A DNA stretch of 64,000 bases from Tillus elongatus. Taxonomy: Eukaryota; Arthropoda; Insecta; Coleoptera; Cleridae. Below are positions 25,942-37,090 of the stretch, in pieces (positions within the stretch are counted from its first letter, which is position 1; each line of letters begins with the position of its first letter). The position numbers and the translations under genes are program-made. The DNA lies in the NCBI GenBank assembly GCA_964006375.1, contig OZ023266.1, positions 67,175,403 to 67,239,402 on the forward strand. Direction: 5' to 3'. Under the pieces are notes generated by a model that saw only the letters and a program-made list of their open reading frames with translations, made no database searches and was not told the DNA's origin.

Positions 25942-26020
25942 GGCTAAGGGTATTCACAATCAACCAAATGTTGCAGTGCTATCGGGGCGGCAAGACCGTG
26001 GACGAACCCTGAGGGAAAAA

Positions 26021-26032
26021 AAGGTCTTCTCT
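26021..26032. repeat. 12-bp target duplication of the LINE, right
   Basis: AAGGTCTTCTCT. Confidence 0.9.
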
Positions 26033-26510
26033 TAGAAGCTGAAGATATCGTTGTGCAGTGAGCCATTCTTCAAAGAAATGCGGACCGATAACAAAATTTC
26101 GAATAATTCCACCCCAGACGTTAAGAGCCCACCTATTTTGACTAGTCGTGTGAGTAAAATGAGTGTTTTCAGTAGAATAGTAGTGAAAGTTATGTCTGTT
26201 GACATGTCCGTCCTTATGAAATGCTGCTTCATCAGTGAACAACTCAAAGTTGAAGAATCTTGTTTCTCTTTAGATTTGTTGCTGTGCCCGGTGACAAAAT
26301 GGTAGTCGCCTTTGATGACCATCATTGTACAGTTCTTGAAGAAGTATGGGTGAAATTTGTTTTTACGTAAAATTCGTAAAACAGAAGTCTTACTGATATC
26401 AATTTCCCTTGCTATTTTTCTTGAACTGGTACGAGGGTCTTCTATCACTTTCAAGTTTACTATCAACTCTTTCAATCATATATTGTCGAGAGAAACTCAT
26501 TTTAGCCACT
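26033..26510 (-). pseudogene. Mariner transposase, N-terminal half
   Basis: The minus strand reads MKELIVNLKVIEDPRTSSRK, a helix-turn-helix phrase SKTSVLRILRKNKFHPY, and in another frame MFTDEAAFHKDGHVNRHN with the first catalytic aspartate (FTDEA) kept, then LNVWGGI and IGPHFFEEW. At least one frameshift separates the two frames. Confidence 0.75.
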
Positions 26511-26631
26511 TGTTATAATTTAAACACGAGAAAATAACTACTCGATAGTTTAAGTTAATGTTTGACAGGTAAGTCAATACATTGTTTATTTTGCATAGTT
26601 ACGATATAATACACTAATTCGTTCCATGTAT

Positions 26632-27411
26632 CACACCAATAACTCAAAAAATAATGGGCCGATTTTGATTTAATTTGGTGAATACCTTCCTTTTGCAAAT
26701 GGCTTGGATAAGTTCGTTAGCCAGGAAAATCGGCACAGGTTTTCCCGGAAAATTTTGGGTTTTCTTTCGAAAAAATTCATATCTCCGGAATTAACATAGT
26801 GAGGGCAAGCAAATTTAACACACCGGTTTATATCCTTATAGGTAGGTTACCTACAATTTAGCTCTATAGGTCAAAAGACAAAAAGTTATAGGCGTTTAAA
26901 GAAACATAAATTAGGGTTTTCCTCAAAACGTCAAAGTTGCGATTTAAAACGTCAAAATTGGCAACATTTAGGCAAAGAACTTGAATCTAATACGGGCTAT
27001 GGAAATAAAATGTCTCAAGAAGAATATTTTACAAACCCTGATGTCTTAGTTCCAACCGTCATTGTCCTTCATTTTACTAAAATATTTCCAAAAAATTCAT
27101 TTCAAATAAACTCTTTCTCTGATGCTTGGCAGTAGCCTTAGCTATAGAGTTTATCGTTTAATGGTATATAGTTTTTGTACAATTTTCGTAAAAAAATCAA
27201 TAAAGGTCAATATATCTGTTATTATACAAGATATAAAAAAAATGTATATATTAATTATAGGGTGTCCTCAGCTACATCTTAAAAGAATATTTCCACAATC
27301 CCATAAGTCGTTGGTGATACAATTTTTTTTTTTTTTAATCAAACACGCCTTATGTCATTGCATTTTTGCATTTTCCATCGAAATATAATGTATGTTTGTA
27401 AGAAAAGAAAT
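26632..27411 (-). mobile_element. Long-variant family H copy, TA array lost
   Basis: The minus-strand core is complete: CACACCAATAACTCAAAAAA at the left edge, then the phrases AATTTGGTGAATACCTTCC and GATAAGTTCGTTAGCCAGG, and the long-variant block (GCAACATTTAGGCAAAGAAC). The TA array and 3' module are absent and the mariner terminal repeat takes their place. This suggests the mariner landed in the TA array and the remainder was later lost. Confidence 0.75.
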
Positions 27412-27720
27412 TCTGGACGCAGCAAGTGCGTTATGGTAGCGTATTTTGATCAAAAGCTTTATATTTGAATAGCTCAATTTGCTATTAACCTATAGGGTTG
27501 ACCAAGAAACGAGTTTTTTCGGGAACACTTTAAGTTTACTTTCGGAAATTTTTGTACATTTTTAAACAATAAGGTTATTTTGATGAAACATGGCACATTG
27601 TTTTTACTATATAGGTTACACTGCTAACCAAATTTGATGCCTGCTTTCTAAAAAAAAAAAAAACATAAATATTTGCTATTAAAAACATTTTTATGAAAAT
27701 TCACTACCATAACGCACTTG
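27412..27720 (+). mobile_element. Family H unit with inverted 5' ends
   Basis: The left end is TCTGGACGCAGCAAGTGCG and the right end is the inverse (CACTACCATAACGCACTTG). This gives a unit of about 310 bp with terminal inverted repeats of some 30 bp. The same arrangement is at 35174-35497. Confidence 0.75.
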
Positions 27721-27825
27721 TTTTCTTAAAAAACACCCAATATCCAGTAAATACTGGTTTTAAATATAGAATACTTAACGAAACTGAAAGAACATTTGTT
27801 GATGTATCGAAATTGTTTATAATAT

Positions 27826-27890
27826 ACAAGGTGTTCCATTTGAATTTCTCGAGAAAACTTGATTTCAGTGTTTTGCTCACCCTGTATACT
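27826..27890. mobile_element. Very short mariner-type terminal fragment or MITE
   Basis: TATACAAGGTGTTCCATTTG at one side and CACCCTGTATA at the other, about 65 bp apart: both look like Tc1/mariner ends flanked by TA. Confidence 0.45.
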
Positions 27891-27922
27891 GTTTTCAATA
27901 AATTATTATTATAATAATAGAA

Positions 27923-28045
27923 CATTTTTCAAAATTCAAGTCTCCCCATTAGTGAATTTTTTCTAGGAAAATTCACTAAATGAAAATATTTTCAGCTAAA
28001 AAGATTTTATCAAAATTCGCTACCATAACTCACTTACATTTATTT
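27923..28045 (+). mobile_element. Family H 3' hairpin plus inverted 5'-end scrap
   Basis: CTCCCCATTAGTGAATTTTT with its partner AAAATTCACTAA, then GCTACCATAACTCACTTAC. Confidence 0.7.
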
Positions 28046-28848
28046 TAAAATTTATAAATTGCTTACATTTGGCTTACTAATTTTTGTAAGTTTGACCAGT
28101 CCAATACAGTGTATTCCCCCAGGAAATATATCTGACTAAAATTATTTTTTTATTGTTCGTGATTTAAAATATCTGTATGAACACGCTTGCTGCGTGAAGA
28201 CTTTTTAAATGTCGGAATGTGGTTGAAAAAACTTGTATTAGTCTTGATTCAACGACTCATGTACCCCATTAATCAAATTGTTGCACAAATCGCTATCGAT
28301 ACGTGTTCCAGTTGACAGTTGGTGTGTTTGAATATCCATTTATGGCTGGCTGGATGTATTTATAGTTTGCTCTTCGACGTGTTTGGCTACCACAGATTTC
28401 AGATATTGTCAATTTATTTCTCTGATTGGTATAGTTTTTATTTTATTGTTTTATATAACTGCTGACATAAAATATATCTTCGCGAATGCGGTCTCGCTGT
28501 TATTTATGAGCACAACAGTTTGTCTAGTTGAATATTAAAAGGGGAATTTATGGCGGCTGTTGTACTTGTTTTCCTCTTTCGGTTCTGAAATATCACAAAT
28601 CTTTCCAAATCTGCATATGATTTATGGGGCGGAAAATCTGACTTTTAGTAGACATTTATTTTGGTCCAGGTTCATAAGACCAGGATTAAGTTAATCCTAG
28701 GGTGCAGCCTTGCTCTGGCACTGTGTTGACCAATAGAAAATTAAGGAATAAATACCGTATATTTTGCGTATAATTAGTCACAGGAATTTTGAACTAAATC
28801 GTAACAAGCTAATTTTTTCTTGTAAGCGAACAGATAATCATAATGTAA
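28046..28848. other. Unassigned DNA
   Basis: No supported gene, repeat or RNA. Confidence 0.5.
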
Positions 28849-28905
28849 TCTGGACGTAGCATGGTATTATGGTACCGAATTTTCATAAACAGATTTCAAA
28901 TCACG
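28849..28905 (+). mobile_element. Family H 5'-end scrap
   Basis: TCTGGACGTAGCATGG with GGTACCGAATTTTCATAAAC. Confidence 0.65.
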
Positions 28906-29147
28906 AAAAATAACAAAATGATTTCTTCAGGAACAATAAGCTTGCCAAAAGGCAATATTATTTATAAAAGCATTTAATTACACTTACCTTACCTATAAAT
29001 AATTTATGTCAAATCTATTAAGGCAAAGTTGTCTATGCATTTTCAGCATTGTTTTGTAATGAATGCGCTATATCTGCAAATTTGTAGTTTTATTGGCTTA
29101 CATTATTAAGGTTTATGAGATTAAATTTCTCTAGAGCAATCTACGTT

Positions 29148-29282
29148 TTGGCGAATTTTTATTAAAAAAAACTCTAATAGGGAAGTCTCGATGGTGATAC
29201 TTTGCAAAAAATTTTTCAAATGAGCGCGAATTTGGGCCCCTAGAACCCGAAACCAAGGTGTCCGTTTTAATTTTTATATGTT

Positions 29283-29370
<88 letters not shown>

Positions 29371-29656
29371 ACGATAGCTCAAAAATTTATGAACCGATTT
29401 TGATGAAACTCGACAGGAATCTTTCTTTTATTAGTAGCTTGGATGAGTTCGTTAGCCAGCCTTTCGGACCAGTTTTTTCGAAAAAAAAATTGTATCTCGA
29501 AAAATAACGTTATTTTAAAGAAATTTGGTTGGTATATTGCTCCCGTAAACACCTTACTACGCACCAAAACTTCAACTTTTAGGTTTATAGAAAATTTAGT
29601 TATCAAATTTGATGCATTTAATAAAAATTCGCTACCATAACGCACTTCCTGCGTCT
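29148..29656 (-). mobile_element. Full family H copy
   Basis: Right edge GCTACCATAACGCACTTCC; core with GATGAGTTCGTTAGCCAGC; TA array; 3' module (AATGAGCGCGAATTTGGGCC); and a decayed hairpin near 29150-29178. About 509 bp. Confidence 0.85.
29291..29367. repeat. (TA)n microsatellite
   Basis: TA array of the family H copy. Confidence 0.97.
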
Positions 29657-30454
29657 CTAAATTTTTTGTTTATTTTTATATTTATAAAGTTAAGCAATAT
29701 TGCAATTAATCGTATTGTTTTATATATGTAATTAGATTGACGTAAAAAGGTTTTTGCATATATTGTAGTATTATTAGGTTTACAGAGTTGTTTTCATTAA
29801 AGTAGATTTGTTAGTAACATGTCGCCTAGTCACTAATATACAGTGTGTTTCAATATCCAATAGCTTTACCCCCACAGTTCCCCTACTTTCTTAAACATCG
29901 TCATTCGAGCCGGATATGAACCAACGACTTATGGACATGGCGGAGTTAAGGAAGTTAGAGGATACAGCCGATGATCAAGTCGACCCCCAGCTAGTGCGAG
30001 GAATGTCAATCTTTTGAGTCGGCAGTATCTTCTGGAAGAATAGCTTGCTAAAAATGGCGATTCTAATCTTATTTGTAAAAGCATTTAATTACAACATAAA
30101 TGACCCAATAAATTATAATCTGTGTCAAATTTTGCGTCTGAACTTTTACTACTGAATATAATGGTTTTAATTGTTTATCACTTTATCGACTGAAGAGATA
30201 CATTTTTGCAAATTTATTGTATTAAATACAGAAATATAACGCGTTTAAGTCACAAAATATATAAGTTAAGATGCCTCCAAAACTAAATACCTTGTTAAAC
30301 ACACATCTGGCAATATGTGTTGTCATAACGCGCATTCGTTTCAGAATCTCTCTTCAAAAACAAAAATTTTGACGTTTCGAATCGTCACTCTGACGTTTTG
30401 AGAATACAAATCACACCATTTTTAAACAATTTTTCTTGCACATAACTACTAAGT
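29657..30454. other. Unassigned DNA, partly old family H
   Basis: 30140-30425 loosely follows the family H long-variant interior (AGTGACGTTTTGAG-like phrases such as TTTTGACGTTTCGAATCG). Near 29905 a GGTTCATATCC on the minus strand resembles a tRNA box B, but no matching box A is convincing. Confidence 0.4.
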
Positions 30455-30565
30455 GAAGATTGGAACCTGTAATGGGCACTGATGAGTACACTTGGAGAAC
30501 CCAAATCACCACAATACAATTTTAAAGACCTGACGAGTGGGTTCTCTAAGTGTACTTATTTTTTG
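30455..30565. repeat. Dispersed repeat with internal inverted repeat
   Basis: Matches 22955-23020 (GAAGATTGGAACCTGTAATG, CACTTGGAGAACCCAAATC). A local inverted pair, AGTACACTTGGAGAACCCA and TGGGTTCTCTAAGTGTACT, flanks a loop of about 40 bp. Confidence 0.55.
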
Positions 30566-30617
30566 CACATTGTCCTATAACGCAACATAATGAAATGTCA
30601 AAAATTTAAACACATCT

Positions 30618-30619
30618 GA

Positions 30620-30651
<32 letters not shown>

Positions 30652-30652
30652 T
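30618..30652. repeat. (AAT)n tail of the LINE
   Basis: About eleven AAT units. On the LINE's strand this is a (TTA)n-type 3' tail. Confidence 0.85.
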
Positions 30653-30760
30653 ATTTAACCAACGTGATACAAAATATATACACAATAAATATACGCAATG
30701 TATGTATAGTATGTCAAAAACAAACACACATATTAACTCCTTTATGAAAACAAACACTTA

Positions 30761-30764
<4 letters not shown>

Positions 30765-30840
<76 letters not shown>
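30765..30840. repeat. (TA)n microsatellite
   Basis: TA array within the 3' untranslated region of the LINE relic, flanked by GCATA / GCATACATACATA. Confidence 0.97.
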
Positions 30841-30842
<2 letters not shown>

Positions 30843-32195
30843 TACATACATATATAAACTCTTAAATGAATAGTGACACCTTAAAATACAATCTGGCTAA
30901 AAATAACACATTTGATCTCAGCGAGTGCATAGACTAAATAAAAAGACTGACAACAAGCAAACATTAAATATCATATTTTAAAAATTGGTCAATGCTTTAG
31001 GCTATAGTAAGATTTTGTCTTACTGCCTGAATTTCATTTTTAAAACTACGTATGGTTAAGTTTTTAAAACCATTAGGCAATTTATTTAAATATTTTATTC
31101 CACTATAATAGGGAGACTTTTCAAATTTAACAGTCAAGTGTAAAGGGGGCCTCCGTTCTAACCGATTTCTGCGAGGCTAAGAATGAATGTCATTATTTCG
31201 CTCAACTGAAGAAAGATTGTTGTAAATAAGCAACAAATACTTATAAATATATAGGCAGGGTAGTGGCATTATATTATATTTAATAAAAAAATAGTGGACA
31301 AGACTTTAAGACCAAATATTAAAGTTAGGATCCTTTTCTGATGTATAAATATTCGGCCAAATGGATTGCACTACCCCAAAAAAACACATGATATGACAAC
31401 ACCGAATGAACAAGAGCATAATGGACATTAGTAAGGTTGTTAATATTTATTGTGGGTTCCAACTGTATGATTGCATAGAATGCTGAGCTCAAACGCTTAG
31501 AGACGTAATCAATCTGAACCTCCCATCGAAGATATTCGTCGATATAAAGGCCAAGAAATTTTGTAGGGGATGAAAATAGAAGGGCATAACTTCTGGCTTT
31601 TAGACATTATCCCCTAGAAGATTAGCGTTCCTATTAAATCGAATACACAGCCTCTTTTCATAATTAATGATCAAGCCATTCACACAACACCAGACAGCAA
31701 ATTTAGTACATACCCTATTAAGTCTAGCAGCTAATTCCTCACTTGTGTCAGCTGAATGGCCACAGATCTGTCATCAGCATATAAGATAGTGCAACCATAG
31801 CCAATATGCATAGGCAAATTATTAATAAAAACTATAAACATCAGTGGGCCCAAAACTGATTCATGAGGAACACCCAAATTAATTTCATGCATATCTGAAG
31901 CAATCTTGTTTACCTTCACATATATATTTCTACTGTACATGTGCGATGTAAGCTAGTCCAGAATATTCCCACGCAAACCCGTAGCAAAAACCTTATTCAG
32001 ATCACAAGTATCAAACACCATTGACAGATCAAAGAAAAGAGCCGCAGCATACTTATTCTTATCGACTTCTGCACTAATATATTTTACAAATTCAAAGGCA
32101 GCACTTTCCGTTGACCTACCTGAACGAAACTCATGTTGGCTGTCCGCAAAAATGTTGTATTTGTTGAGAAACCCCAAAATACGATTATACATCAC

Positions 32196-33208
32196 TCATT
32201 CAATTACTATATTCATAAATATGTCAACGAGGAAGCAAAGGGGTCATTCATTATAGCTACCATTGCGGTTCTATTTTATTCTAAGCACTGCCTACTCTTT
32301 TATCCATGCGATAGACACAAGACTATCAGCATCTACCACATTTTACCTTCGTAAGTAGTTGTTTCCAAGATCTGAAGATTTGATATTTTATGCGCGTTAT
32401 CTTCAAAACCATTACATTTATCTTTTAAATATCGACTAGATATACTGTTACACTCTTAATTACGACTACGATGTTTTTCTGATTCATATCACTAACATTC
32501 AAGTGTAACAACAAGCGATAAAGGGAAAAGTTACTATAATAAAATCGAAGACAAACTGTCCCGTTAGGTTTTCACCGTTCGCCAACAACCACAATCTCTC
32601 GTAAAACAAGACAATATCCAGGCTCACAATATAGATGTAATATGTACGTGTAATGGTGCCTCTGTACTACCTATTAACAGTTCGTCCCTACAGGATCAAT
32701 CACAACTAGACTCAATCAAAAAATTCCTCAAAAATTTTAAAGTTTCGCATCCTCCAAAGGAAATTCTTAAAATTTTATATGAATAATGGTGACCACTGTA
32801 TGTTTTTTTTTTAATATATTCTTCTTCACGTAGTATTTTCTGTTTAACGGGACGTTGACATTAATCCCCTTATTTTAAATGGAATACTTTTTATTGTATT
32901 TCAAAATTTCTCCATTGTGTTCTGCATTGACTACTCTAAGAAATTAGCTATACCTGTGTCGGCCGCCGTTTTTGAGTCAGTTTGTTTTTTAGCTTTGAGA
33001 GAAGAAGAGAAGTTAAATATATCGGTCCCTATTAAACATTCAAAGGTGAAAATTCTCATCTAGAAAGTATAACGCATGCACTTGCGACTGATATGTAAAT
33101 CATACCATTAGCTTATATAAATCTGCTAACATAACTATCGCAAGAAACCAAAAACTCATTTTTGTAGATAAAATAATAATTGAAATCTCCTAATTAACAC
33201 AAAAAAAC
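32196..33208. other. AT-rich DNA, nothing recognised
   Basis: No supported gene or repeat. Confidence 0.5.
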
Positions 33209-33674
33209 TCTGGACGCAGCAAGTGCGTTACGGTAGTGAATTTTTATTAAATGCTTCAAATTTGAATAACTCAGTTTTCTATAAACTTAGAAAGCTTAAT
33301 TTTGGTATGCAGTAAGGTCTTTCCTAGGGCAAGATATCCACTAAATTTCATTAAAATAACTTCGTAATTTTTGGGGAAAAAAATTTTTTCGAAAGAAAAT
33401 TTAAAATTTGAATAACTCAATTTTGTATAAATTGAGAAAGTTTAATTTTGGTACCTGGTAAGGTCTGTCCCAAGGCAACATATATACTAAATTTCGTTAA
33501 AACAGCTTTGCTATTTTCGGAGAAAAAAATTGTTTTTGAAAGAAAACTCAAAATTTTCCTGGAGAAACCCGTACGATTTTCCTGGCTAACGAACTCGTCC
33601 AAGCCATTAATAAAGGAAAAGCACTTGCCGAGTGTCATTGAAATCGATTAATTATTTTTTGAGTTATCAGACGG

Positions 33675-33772
<98 letters not shown>

Positions 33773-33904
33773 ATAAAAAATTTGAAACTGACCCCGGATA
33801 TGGGTTCTAGGGGTCCTAAATCGCGCTCATTTGAAAAATGTTTTGCAAAGTCTCACCATCGATACCTCGCTATTAGTGAATTTGTCTTAATAAAAATGCA
33901 CTAA
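33209..33904 (+). mobile_element. Full-length family H copy (reference)
   Basis: The cleanest complete example. 5' end TCTGGACGCAGCAAGTGCG; subterminal GGTAGTGAATTTTTATTAA; two diverged internal core units (TTTGAATAACTCA..., about 33250 and 33410). TGAGTTATCAGACGGATACA leads into the TA array, then the 3' module GACCCCGGATATGGGTTC and CGCGCTCATTTGAAAAA. TATTAGTGAATTTG pairs with AATGCACTAA at the end. 696 bp, no coding capacity. Confidence 0.92.
33680..33768. repeat. (TA)n microsatellite
   Basis: TA array of the family H copy. Confidence 0.97.
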
Positions 33905-33942
33905 AAAATTGAATTTTATACATACAAATAGAAAACTAAGAG

Positions 33943-34136
33943 TCTGGACGCAGCAAGTGCGTTAGATTAGCAAATTTACATGACTTCCTCGAAAAGTAAA
34001 AAAATGTACCTTCAAAGACAATACATTTGGTTTGAAAAAATTCTGTACACACGTTGCCTTTATAAAGTCTTTGGTACGTACGAAAGTTGTATTCTATTGA
34101 TTAAGAGAAAATTAGTTTACTAACATTAAAAAAAAT
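33943..34136 (+). mobile_element. Family H 5' fragment
   Basis: TCTGGACGCAGCAAGTGCG followed by about 170 bp of diverged core, cut off where the next copy begins. Confidence 0.75.
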
Positions 34137-34316
34137 TCGAAGACGCAACAAGTGCGTTATGGTAGTGAATTTTCATAAAAATGATCTGGCACAAAATATT
34201 TTATTATAACTTTTTTTTCTTGTAACATAGAAATCTAAATTTTGGTGTATAGTTTACTTTTTATATCGTAAACCTACCTACCAAATTTGGTTAACATAGA
34301 ATTTTTATTTTTTAAG

Positions 34317-34739
34317 ATAAAAATTTTTTTCAAATGAAAACTCAAAATTTTTCCGGAAAACCTTGTCCGGTTTTTTTGATTAACGAACTTATCAAAGACA
34401 TTTACAAAAAGAAGGTAAATGCCAAATTTTATCAAAATCGGCCCATTATTCTTTGAGAAAAAAAATTTTTTTGAATGAAAACTCAAAATTTTCCCGGAAA
34501 ACTTCGTGCGATTTTCCTGACTAACAAACTTATCAAGGCCATTCACAAAAGGAAGGTACATGCCAAATTTTATTAAAATCGGCTTATTACTTTTTGAGAT
34601 AAGAATTTTTTTCGAATGAAAACTCAAAACTTTCCCGGAAAACCTCGTCCGATTTTCCTGACTAACGAACTTATCCAAGCTATTTACAAAAGAAACGTAC
34701 ATGCCAAATTTTATCAAAATCGGCCCATTATTTTTTGAG
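34317..34739 (+). repeat. Tandem array of 141-bp units, three copies
   Basis: Unit ends fall at 34457, 34598 and 34739, exactly 141 bp apart by hand count. Each unit contains GAAAACTCAAAATTTTCC, GATTTTCCTGACTAAC, and a TGCCAAATTTTAT...ATCGGC close. Confidence 0.93.
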
Positions 34740-34756
34740 TTATCGGTATGATACAT

Positions 34757-34890
<134 letters not shown>

Positions 34891-35173
34891 ATATAAAAAT
34901 TGAAACTAACCCCCGATATGGGTTCTAGGGGTCCTAGTTCGCGCTCATTTGCAAAAATTTTTTCAAAATTCAAAAGTGGGGATCTCCCCATTAGTGAATT
35001 TTTTCTACGAAAATTCACTAAAAGTGGATGAAAATGAGCTACCATAACGCACTTACTGCATCCGAACTATTACTACTAGTTATATATAATTAAACTATTA
35101 TTACTAGTTGTATATAATTAGTCCATTCATCGATTTAATGATTGAAGAGAGAAATTGTTCCATTATTAAAAGG

Positions 35174-35497
35174 TCTGGACGCAGCAAGTGTGTTATGATA
35201 GTGATTTTTCATTTAAAAAAATTTAAATAGCAAATTTTTTTTTTAATAAAGCAGGCATCAAATTTGGTTACCAGTATAATATATATAGTAGAAAAAATGT
35301 ACCATATTTCATGAAAATAACTTTACTGTTTGAAAATGTACAAATTTTCGAAAATAACCTTAAAATGTTCCCGAAAAGCTAGTTTTCTGGCAAACGAACC
35401 TGATAGGTTAATAGCAAGGTTAATAGCAAATTCAGCTATTCAAATTTAAGGCATTCAATAAAAAAATCGCTACCATAACGCACTTGCTGAGTCCCGA
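35174..35497 (+). mobile_element. Family H unit with inverted 5' ends
   Basis: TCTGGACGCAGCAAGTGTG at the left and CGCTACCATAACGCACTTG at the right, 324 bp apart, with the interior phrase AGCAGGCATCAAATTTGGTT shared with the composite block at 15.6 kb. Confidence 0.8.
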
Positions 35498-35559
35498 ATT
35501 TATTTTCTTACAAACATGCATTATAATTTCCTGGTCGAAATTACATACATTTATAGTCA

Positions 35560-35614
35560 GCTCAGAACTGATACTGACCTGGGAATCCGTCTGTCAAATT
35601 AAAATAAATCATTG
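35560..35614 (+). rRNA. Diverged 28S rRNA fragment
   Basis: GCTCAGAACTGATACTGACC, GGGAATCCGTCTGTC and AATTAAAATAAATCATTG follow, in order and spacing, a highly conserved arthropod 28S rRNA segment (remembered as CTCAGAACTGG...GGGAATCCGACTG...AATTAAAACAAAGCATTG). About four fifths of the 55 positions agree with my recollection. It is far too short and diverged to function. It lies between two family H pieces. Confidence 0.6.
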
Positions 35615-35639
35615 TTTAGTCTATTTCAACTGAGCAGAT

Positions 35640-35979
<340 letters not shown>

Positions 35980-36009
35980 TAAAAAATTATTACACATTTT
36001 GATCCAATA

Positions 36010-36460
36010 TTTAAACTGCTGCTATAAAATCACAGAAAAAAGTCAATTTCAAATAAATTTTCTGTAAGCATTTTAGTCAAATGAAGGACAACAGCTTTTG
36101 AAACAGAAATGTAAGACCCTGTTGAGCACACTTTCTGCAATGTTTATTGTCCGAAACCCGCCTTTTTCACGCCTCAAAGCGCAAGTCTGACGTTTCTAGA
36201 AGAAAAAAATGATAAAATTTTGAAAGCACTTTTTTGGTTCTTTTTTACCTTTCTACACCAAAAAACTTAATTTTGTCTGTAATATGTAATACATTTTGTT
36301 AATCACATTTATTATTTTGGAAGTTTCACACTCAGTGCGACCTAAGTTTTTTGCTTTAAATACTTATACCTTTTTTTTCTTTAAAGATCGAGAGCTACAT
36401 TTTCATACACCGTATACGCAAGAGATAAGCAACGAGGGTACCAAATTTTGTTAAAATACC
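36010..36460 (+). mobile_element. Family H long-variant interior, detached
   Basis: AATTTCAAATAAATTTTCTG and ATTTTAGTCAAATGAAGGAC match the long variant at 16240. No ends are attached. Confidence 0.6.
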
Positions 36461-36464
36461 TCTA

Positions 36465-36660
36465 GTTAATTGTGATCTTCTTCAGGCTCATATTCAGTCA
36501 CTTCTTTGAGGATTCTTAGTTTGTAAGGATGAAATTTGTGAGCTTTGAGAATTTGCAATATTGAAGATGGGCTAATTACTACCTGCTTGGTAGGATATAA
36601 GTGTTTTTCTTGAACTACTGATAGTACACCAAAGTGCACCTCTTCGGTGAATGCACTCTA
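36465..36660 (-). pseudogene. Mariner-type transposase scrap
   Basis: The minus strand reads SSILQILKAHKFHPYKLRIL then KEVTEYEPEED. This is the second helix-turn-helix end and linker (compare HPYKLIETRELMEGD at 22.0 kb). Nothing else of the gene remains. Confidence 0.6.
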
Positions 36661-36675
36661 TCAATAAGTACCTGT

Positions 36676-37090
36676 TTTAGAGAATTTTCATTAAGAAAAT
36701 TCACTAATAGAGGGGTATCGATGGTAAGAATTTTAGAAATATATATGTATGTATCCAACCGAAAAATCAAAAAGTATTTGACCGATTTCGACGAAATTTT
36801 GGCTTGGATGAGATAAGCAATGTGGTTCTTTAAAAAAGATGTAAAGAAAATTTTAAGATTACCTTGATTGTGTTAATGGCTTGGATGAGATAAGCAATGT
36901 GGTTCTTTAAAAAAAGATGTAAACCAAATTTTTAAACCGCAATATTTTTTGAAGTTTAAAGTGAGTTTAAAAATTTGCACATGGAAAGAAGACGTCCCAA
37001 TATAGCTGTCAACCAAATTTTAAATTAAATGGCCCACGAAAAAAGAAGTTATTCAAAAATAAAGATTTGCAAAAAATAAACAATATACGA
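36676..37090 (-). mobile_element. Family H copy with contracted TA array and tandem duplication
   Basis: Hairpin (TTAGAGAATTTTCATTAAG / AATTCACTAATAG), GTATCGATGGT, then only ATATATATGTATGTATCC where the array should be, then core. A segment containing GGCTTGGATGAGATAAGC and AATGTGGTTCTTTAAAAAA occurs twice (36799-36846 and 36881-36926). Confidence 0.65.

Larger units (their letters stand above)
24120..26020 (+). mobile_element. 5'-truncated RNase H-bearing LINE (R1/I-like)
   Basis: Inserted in the mariner transposase, bounded by AAGGTCTTCTCT duplications and ending in a short A run (GAGGGAAAAAAA). This fits target-primed reverse transcription with 5' truncation. It contains the end of the reverse transcriptase, an RNase H domain and a C-terminal zinc-knuckle. 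It is far more GC-rich than the surroundings, so it came from a lineage with different base composition or was inserted recently. Confidence 0.9.
23341..26631 (-). mobile_element. Mariner-type element split by a LINE insertion
   Basis: Inverted ends of about 25 bp share GGAACGAATTAGTGTATTA (23349-23367; inverse at 26607-26625). The transposase lies on the minus strand in two parts. The N-terminal helix-turn-helix half is at about 26030-26510 and the C-terminal half with the last catalytic region at about 23750-24107. A LINE occupies 24120-26020 between them. Without the LINE the element would be roughly 1.4 kb. Confidence 0.8.
30600..32195 (-). pseudogene. LINE reverse transcriptase relic with TAA tail
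   Basis: On the minus strand the 5' part reads MMYNRILGFLNKYNIFADSQ, then EFRSGRSTESA, FFDLSMVFDT (the catalytic FD region), GVPHESVLGPLMF and ILYADD, the intact RT active-site motif (near 31770-31785). Further peptide continues to about 31590 with several stops. The glutamine of the usual VPQGS is histidine-glutamate. The 3' region is non-coding and ends at the AAT/TTA tract near 30620. Order and wording fit a Jockey/CR1-type LINE, 5' truncated at about 32200. Confidence 0.85.

Noticed and set aside
29880..30010. tRNA or SINE on the minus strand from a box B-like GGTTCATATCC
   Set aside because: No credible box A or cloverleaf stems.
30470..30500. Hammerhead core at CACTGATGAGTACAC
   Set aside because: CTGATGA is present but no stem II and no GAAA at the right place.
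34317..34739. CRISPR-like array of regularly spaced repeats
   Set aside because: The units are contiguous 141-bp tandem repeats without spacers, in a eukaryotic transposon.
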